Origin: Glandiceps talaboti
Taxonomy: Eukaryota > Hemichordata > Enteropneusta > Spengelidae
DNA length: 64,000 bases
Assembly: GCF_964340395.1 (NCBI RefSeq)
Contig: NC_135564.1
Coordinates: 18,707,431-18,771,430, forward strand
Direction: 5' to 3'
Under the pieces are notes generated by a model. It saw nothing but the letters and a program-made list of their open reading frames with translations, was not told the origin of the DNA and did no database searches. Below are positions 47,367 to 64,000 of this stretch, piece by piece. The translations under genes and the position numbers were made by a program. The first letter of the stretch is position 1, and the number at the start of each line of letters is the position of its first letter.

Positions 47367-47982
47367 GGTAGTCTGGTCCCCTGCCCCCTTTCTACCGCTG
47401 CTGGCGCTACACTCACGAAAGGAGTCAGGTATGGGCCACCATTTTTGTCAGGATCTTGACAAAAATGTCGGACTACCACGTGACATCACTAGCCAATCAA
47501 CAGTACAGACGCTCGTATACGCGTAAAGTTCAATTTGGTGAGTCGTAGCAACATGGCTGTCACTGTCAGTAAAACCCCAGTGAAAATAAACACAGCAACA
47601 TGTGTAGTTTGTGGGAGTGACGGACTTCGCTTAATTTTTAAGAAAATCCGCAACAGCAAAGATAATCAGTTGCACATGTTGCTACTCAAGTATGGTGAAG
47701 TTGATGTTACCGAAGGTCAGATTTGTCGTAACTGTGAACGACGGCTGCACACTATCGACAAAATGGTAAGCAACTTTAAGGAGAAATGCCAGTCTCAGTC
47801 CATGCACCAAATCAGTCAGGTAAAACGATGTGCGAAATCCCCGTTGCAAATAAACTTTTTGACCAATTAGCACACTCGATAGTAATGGCCAATCACAGCC
47901 ATGCATTAAGTGGCCCATACCTGACTCCTTTCGTGAGTGTAGCGCCAGCAGCGGTAGAAAGGGGGCAGGGGACCAGACTACC
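47367..47982. mobile_element. Young 616-bp TIR transposon carrying a ZAD-like exon
   Basis: Perfect 73-bp terminal inverted repeats (GGTAGTCTGGTCCCCTGCCC... at 47367 and the exact complement ending 47982). TGATA flanks both sides; read another way the duplication is CCTGATAGG with ends TAGTCTGG, so the TSD is 5, 7 or 9 bp, and superfamily cannot be fixed (9 bp would fit Mutator-like or Merlin). Identical TIRs imply recent movement. There is no transposase, so it is nonautonomous. It is inserted in the 50-bp tandem array and contains an apparent captured or ancestral first exon (47553-47820). Confidence 0.85.
47553..47873 (+). CDS. ZAD-like zinc-finger N-terminal exon inside the TIR element (fragment)
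   Basis: ATG at 47553 (context GCAACATGG) opens a frame with TCVVCGSDG at residues about 16-24 and GQICRNCERRL about 40 residues later. This C-x2-C...C-x2-C pattern with intervening LIFKKI and LLLKYGEVDVTEG and a trailing amphipathic helix is that of ZAD/ZAD-like domains that start many arthropod and marine-invertebrate zinc-finger and transposon-derived proteins. At 47820 the text CAGTCAG|GTAAAA is a plausible splice donor; beyond it the frame becomes non-descript and stops at 47871-47873. So the intact part is probably exon 1 only (47553-47820). It may be a domesticated fragment, a captured host exon, or exon 1 of the element's own ancestral protein. Confidence 0.6.
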
Positions 47983-48576
47983 TGATAGGTTGTATACTGT
48001 GACAGGGTGCCCTCACACAGCGGTCAACCCCCTGATAGGTTGTATACTGTGACAGGGCGCCCTCACACAGCGGTCAACCCCCTGATAGGTTGTATACTGT
48101 GACAGGGTGCCCTCACACAGCGGTCAACCCCCTGATAGGTTGTATACTGTGACAGGGTGCCCTCACACAGCGGTCAACCCCCTGATAGGTTGTAAGCAAC
48201 TCCTTAATAGGGCTGCATTTTGAGTAATTTGAAATATGTCTTACAATAGAAAAATGTGTGTGAGGAGGTGCAGATTTTCAAAAGTACTTATTTTTTGTCC
48301 CATTTTTCTACCAGAGGCAAAAGAAAACAAATTTACATGATTTCCAGGGTTATAAATCTATTCCATTTTTTTGTGTATATTTTGTAAAATAGTTTGTATG
48401 TACTGAGATCGTATGGATGTAAATATTCTGACAGAAAAAAACAACATGTTGGTTTAAAAAAAAGAGAACTATTGTGTGAATAAATACTTGAACAAATGAG
48501 TGAGTCTTTGTTGTTTGTTGTCTATTAATGTCTGTCAGCCACTTCAGACTGATTTTTGTACTACACAGGTGTGCAT

Positions 48577-48672
48577 TTACTGTAAGATACGTCGTGTTGT
48601 TTCACCCTTATAACTAAGGCTTCTCATGAGTGTTATCTGATAGGGTAGGACAGCATGTCATATCTTACAGAC
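48577..48672. mobile_element. MITE-I related copy
   Basis: ACTGTAAGATACGTCGTGTTG...CATGTCATATCTTACAGAC has the same terminal inverted repeats as 53826-53930 but a different centre. Confidence 0.6.
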
Positions 48673-48732
48673 TAAGGTTTGTAGTAACTTCATAAATGTT
48701 CACATATTTGCATATTTCATATTGCTTTTAGC

Positions 48733-48945
48733 AGCTTGTAATATGACATATCACACAGTGAGTGTAAGTTTGGCGTACTCAAATTATTTGCATGAGTGCT
48801 TGCAATGTTTACTGGAGCCATACTTTCATAAGCATAGTGTGTTATTAAAATGAAACAGAAAACACTGCAAGCACCTGTGCAAATACCTGACCACCCACAC
48901 TGGAACTCACGTATCATGGGCTTCTGTTACATGTGTATCTGAAAT
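48733..48945. mobile_element. MITE-G copy 1
   Basis: Shares GTAATATGACA, TTTGCATGAGTGC, GAGCCATACTTTCATAAGCATAGTG and GTGCAAATACC with 52883-53075, and has partial inverted symmetry. Noncoding. Confidence 0.6.
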
Positions 48946-49412
48946 GGCAAAATTCTGTAAAATTCACTTGAATTCATCCACATGGAACAATGACACACAT
49001 ACGACAACATCAACATGTATAAAGATATGTGAATCATACCAATAAACTGAATTAACACATTTCTGGTTTGACAAAATACTTTATTTGGCAAGCTAATATT
49101 GCAGGTGTGTATAACTAAAACATAATTTTAATTTATATGTTGATAAATTATGTAGTTTAGGTAGTTGATATAAGCATCATTTGGGATACACTGTTATTTT
49201 TGCATACTACACCATGCTTGGTAAGGTATGTAGTTATGCAATAAAGATACACTCAATCATTAACAGAAATCCAGGGTTATAAAAAAGGGAAATTCTGGCA
49301 TTATTTCAACAAATAGTCTTTTATCCTCAGGAAATTAATGCCTTGTAGTTTTACCAGAGGTAGTGCAGCATCATTTTGAAGGCAAACTATTGAATGAAGT
49401 CTGAATATAAAT

Positions 49413-49770
49413 TATACAACCCATAACACTAAAGTAAAGCATTTTCTGTATATACCACAATCGTTTATAGCTTCCATATGAAGTGTAAAAGTATACTATT
49501 TCATCTGCTAATTGACCACATTAGAAAGACCACATGTAAATAAACCAATTGAAACAGTATACTTTTACACTTGATGTGAATGTTATAAACAAGTGTAGCA
49601 CAAAGAGAAAGTGCTTTACTTCAGTGTTACTCATTGTAATATGAATGCTATAAACGAGTGTAGCACATAGAGAAAGTACTTTACTTCAGTGTTACTCATT
49701 GTAATATGAATGCTATAAACAAGTGTAGCACATAGAGAAAGTGCTTTACTTCAGTGTTACTCATTGTATC
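49413..49770. mobile_element. MITE-B copy 3 with triplicated right arm
   Basis: The left arm is single. The right terminal module (about 65 bp, GAATGCTATAAACGAGTGTAGC...TTACTTCAGTGTTACTCATTGT) occurs three times in tandem up to 49768. It lies in the WDR60-RALBP1 spacer. Confidence 0.8.
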
Positions 49771-50817
49771 AACTTTAGCCAGTTGAATTTGAAAAGAGGT
49801 AGAAGGGTCTTAGACACACCAACAGGAATTCAGTTTTAACATCATACATTGATCTTTAGGATTCACCTCCCAATACCGCCCTCTACCTTTGCTTTCTTCT
49901 CCACATTCCCTCTATCATGGGTCATGTAGTCAACTACACCAAGTTACAACATGAGGATTTTGCCAAATTATACAAATTTCAAAAGAAAACAGGGCTATTT
50001 TATTGCACTTTACAATGTGAGACACAAATAAAGAAGATTTTTATTCACTACAGTTCTTGTATATTGATAAAGAATCACATAGTTATGGAAATGATTGCAA
50101 CAAAATGTATTTGTGAAGACATCAACACAGCTAGAAATTAATTTCTTTCCCCTAAATATCGTGTAAAACTTTACAGGTTTTTTTTTTTACAGTATACTAT
50201 TGTACATAGCCTGCTAGAACTGATCAAACTTATGGTAATACATAATACGGATGATATAAACACTCACACAGTTTGTCCTTTAAAATAAGCAACTTAGGGA
50301 GTATGCTGTCTGTACTGACATTTATTTTGATAACATAAGGAGACATGTCTTTTCAAGCATGGAGTTCGTTTATGATGGCAGTGTCAAGTAGTGCACTGGG
50401 TGCAAAAGTCATTGGATGTGAATATCACTCTTGGTTATTGAAATTGTTGCTTCAACTCTTTCTTTTCTACAATTTCTACAATTTCTACACTTCTGCAGAT
50501 TTGTTGTGCTCTGTTAAAAGTGAATGCTGTCAGAGTTTTCCAACTTTTGAGTTGAATTTTGTTGAGATCATCTAGTTTTCCTGTTTCAGCACACAGTGCA
50601 CTTAAAAATCTACGTGATGACACCATTAGAGGACAGTATTCATCATGGTGGTGAATTTGAAGTTACTGAAAAAGCATTAATTTTGAGTTCATACTTCTTT
50701 TTGTGACCTTTGACCTTGCCAGGTTATTTGACCCCTGACACAATCATAAGTCAGTTTTATGACAATGAAGAATGCTGTTATTTACTTCAGCTTATAAGCT
50801 GGAGACGGTCGATCTTT

Positions 50818-62118
<11,301 letters not shown>

Positions 62119-62121
<3 letters not shown>

Positions 62122-62156
62122 TTTGTTGAGGTGCGATGTGTCGACTTATTTAGCAT
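62119..62156 (-). promoter_or_regulatory. uORF overlapping the RALBP1 start codon
   Basis: A minus-strand ATG at 62156-62154 opens a 12-codon frame whose TGA overlaps the main ATG in an ATGA arrangement. It directly follows TTTTTTTTCAG (about 62157-62167), a good 3' splice site, so the mRNA may begin this exon exactly at the uORF ATG after a noncoding first exon. The overlap would favour termination-reinitiation. Transcript structure is inferred. Confidence 0.45.
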
Positions 62157-62159
62157 CTG

Positions 62160-62330
62160 AAAAAAAATGGGCGATTCCCAAAAACACAAATTAGATGGGC
62201 GCTGCCATTTTGAGTGGAGCATGCTGGGTAAAGAGCCAAGTACGCTGTGCATGTAGGGACACATTCCGTAATGGCGGTACCTTCAAAACAGTAACAGGAT
62301 TCATCTCGCGGAGGTAAGTCGAATGTATGT
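62160..62330 (+). promoter_or_regulatory. Putative divergent promoter and noncoding first exon opposite RALBP1
   Basis: Upstream of RALBP1 lies a relatively GC-rich patch with CATTTTGAGTGG, AGCATGCTGGGTA and CCGTAATGGCGG (YY1-like core at 62268-62276). On the plus strand it is followed by CGCGGAG|GTAAGT, an excellent splice donor with GT at 62314-62315. The only ATG just before the donor opens a 7-codon frame, so a first exon here would be noncoding. The rest of the window (62316-64000) would be its first intron. No downstream coding exon is visible, so this is a suggestion. Confidence 0.35.
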
Positions 62331-64000
62331 GATTCTCAAGCAGTTTATTGGAATATTTTTGTACAATTCGACTAGTATAATGCTTGTGACCATTCGTATA
62401 CATTTTGAAGGCAATACACCAATTTTTGAACCATTTCACACGATTTTCGAAGGTTGTGTCAAGTTCGACTTCCGTTCGTTTTGATTTGCAGAACTTAACG
62501 TTAGAATCGATCGTGAAGTATACACCCAAATTTACACACTTATGTTGTGATACGATGATGTTAGGACATCACAAACGATTTATTCCACTGACTGTAGTAT
62601 GTGTTATTTATAAACATTTCACGCATCATTCGTAAAACGTTCATATCTAGTGACCCTGACATGTGTTGGTTTGCATTGTAAACTTTAACTAAACGTTTAT
62701 CGTGTACATACGTGAACTCCTCGTGTACATTATTGGAAACTTTTAATTTTTTTTGTCGGATTTTTGTCAAATTTGGCCAGGAACAGTAGTCTTGAGAGAC
62801 AGTTTGTAATTTTTCTCATGTTTCCCACCAAAGATGGTACCTGTGTCAAGATCTGACAAGCAGGCATAAACAATTGAAATGGGATTGGGAACTTCTTGTA
62901 CAGTGTAGCAGTTTTGTTTATTTTATGGTTATGTGATAAGTTGTACAAGCAGTGCTGAAATTTGGTTAGAGGAGGGAAAAAGATAAAGACAAATTGAAAT
63001 ACTGAGGAGGGTTAAAGTCCCAGCTTTTACGAATGGAACGTTAGCTGAGCTATATTGCCTGTGCATCACTGAACTGCTCAGCAATGTGGCTGTATTCTTG
63101 TCAGCTCTTTCATGCTGCTCAGTCAGGTGTGTCATGTCCATTGTTTGGCCATGCCTTACTCCTTCAGTTAGTATTATCTATTGACATTGAAGCTCTTCCG
63201 TGCAAGTTCTATTATTCCACCACAGTAATACTATTAGTGTAGAAAATATCAAAACTGGGCATGCAAAATTAGTTTTTCATTACACAATCTTTGGAAGGTT
63301 TGAAACTTACGAAATGACCTTGTATTGGTCATGGATGAAAGCAGCAGTCATAAAATTATTTATGATCCCTTTATATTGGTCTGGTGCATATAACTGTCCT
63401 CAATGCATGTTCAGACAATTTTGAACAAGTACCATGCATATAATTAAAAAATCTGGAGGCACATTATCAATTTCAAATAGTTGTAGTTAGTGTTAGCATT
63501 GGGACTGTCTGATTGTAGAGTTTTGATTTGTCTGTGACAGGTAAGTGTATGATCATCATTACAGTGTATATTGACCTGTATGGTTACATTGCCTATCATT
63601 GTTAATATTTGCCATAAGATAGAAAAGTGGTAAATTTGGAATAATTTGAGAGATTTGGTAATCTTTATTTCATACTTGGTAATGATAATGTACATATTTT
63701 AGATATTGGAGTTTTTGCACAGAATGAATGTCAGTGTTTTGACGTGTATTTTACTTTGAAAACTGTGACGTTTATCATATCACCAAGGAAACAATCTAAA
63801 GTATCAGTTTTCTGAGTTAGCTATCAATTCTGTTGCTAGTCAACCAATAATATAGTTCTCCCAAATTAATCACAATATGGAGGTTGGTAGGATCAAGTTG
63901 TCTAATCTATACGATAAGACAGAGTAGATTTAGGGATTTTCAGAAAGTTTGCAATCATTTCACTTTACACCTGTACTTATTCTCAACTCTGATTGAAGGA
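62331..64000. other. No gene recognised; possible first intron of a divergent gene
   Basis: This stretch has no convincing exon, no long repeat and no conserved protein frame on either strand. Short open frames here show no recognisable domain. Confidence 0.5.

Larger units (their letters stand above)
47260..48196. repeat. 50-bp tandem array (GTGACAGGGTGCCCTCACACAG) interrupted by a TIR element
   Basis: Four nearly identical 50-bp units lie at 47988-48187 (GGTTGTATACTGTGACAGGG...GGTCAACCCCCTGATA). One good and one degenerate unit lie on the other side of the inserted element (47268-47366). The left edge (CTGTAAGGTACAGTATACTGTGACAGGGCGCC) matches the reverse complement of MITE-I at 53826-53930. 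Confidence 0.85.
45212..50817. other. Spacer between convergent WDR60 and RALBP1: 3' UTRs and nested repeats
   Basis: The two stop codons are 5.6 kb apart with genes facing each other. The spacer holds MITE-C (45657-45885) abutting MITE-A (45893-46050), a small palindrome (47016-47147), the 50-bp tandem array (47260-48196) interrupted by a TIR element (47367-47982), a MITE-I relative (48577-48672), MITE-G (48733-48945) and MITE-B (49413-49770). An AATAAA at 46332-46337 is a candidate WDR60 polyadenylation signal, with another at 46807-46812. No additional gene is evident. Confidence 0.7.

Noticed and set aside
49917-50141. 74-codon plus-strand frame in the spacer
   Set aside because: No recognisable domain, AT-rich, no splice signals or neighbours supporting a gene.

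Overview
This is nuclear DNA from an animal, not from a microbe. It is AT-rich, coding sequence is broken into short exons with GT-AG introns, and the introns and spacers are full of microsatellites, minisatellites, palindromic MITE-like repeats, SINE/LINE tails and DNA transposons. The proteins are closest to bilaterian orthologues. The style (compact introns, many foldback MITEs, pogo/Tigger element) suggests a marine invertebrate such as a hemichordate, echinoderm, lancelet or lophotrochozoan; I cannot fix the phylum by eye.

Three protein-coding genes can be assembled exon by exon, each with an uninterrupted frame across all junctions. (1) Minus strand, 20684 down to 123: the N-terminal 292 residues of an extended synaptotagmin (ESYT2/E-Syt type). 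These cover the membrane hairpin and the SMP lipid-transfer domain in 8 exons; the C2-domain exons lie beyond base 1. Intron 1 is 15.3 kb. (2) Plus strand, 21224-45211: a complete DYNC2I1/WDR60 gene, the dynein-2 intermediate chain of intraflagellar transport, with 30 exons and 1026 codons. (3) Minus strand, 62121 down to 50818: a complete RALBP1 (RLIP76) gene with RhoGAP, Ral-binding and coiled-coil regions, 14 exons and 658 codons.

ESYT and WDR60 are head-to-head, with 539 bp between start codons. That spacer holds a perfect NRF-1 palindrome, a perfect YY1 motif and a TATA-like box. The same head-to-head pair (ESYT2/WDR60) exists in human 7q36, so this looks like ancient linkage sharing a bidirectional promoter. 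WDR60 and RALBP1 are convergent across a 5.6 kb spacer. That spacer holds stacked MITEs, a 50-bp minisatellite apparently grown from a MITE, and inside it a very young 616-bp TIR element carrying what looks like a captured first exon of a ZAD-like zinc-finger gene with its splice donor. RALBP1 itself is head-to-head with a possible noncoding first exon at about 62200-62313.

Other mobile DNA: a 2.14 kb palindromic foldback element with 7-bp target duplication in a WDR60 intron (36194-38335); a TA-flanked pogo/Tigger element with the decayed C-terminus of its transposase (56972-58504) in a RALBP1 intron; tRNA-derived SINEs; a non-LTR retrotransposon 3' end; and at least eight recurring palindromic MITE families. 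No prokaryotic features, CRISPR arrays, rRNA or functional tRNA genes were seen.
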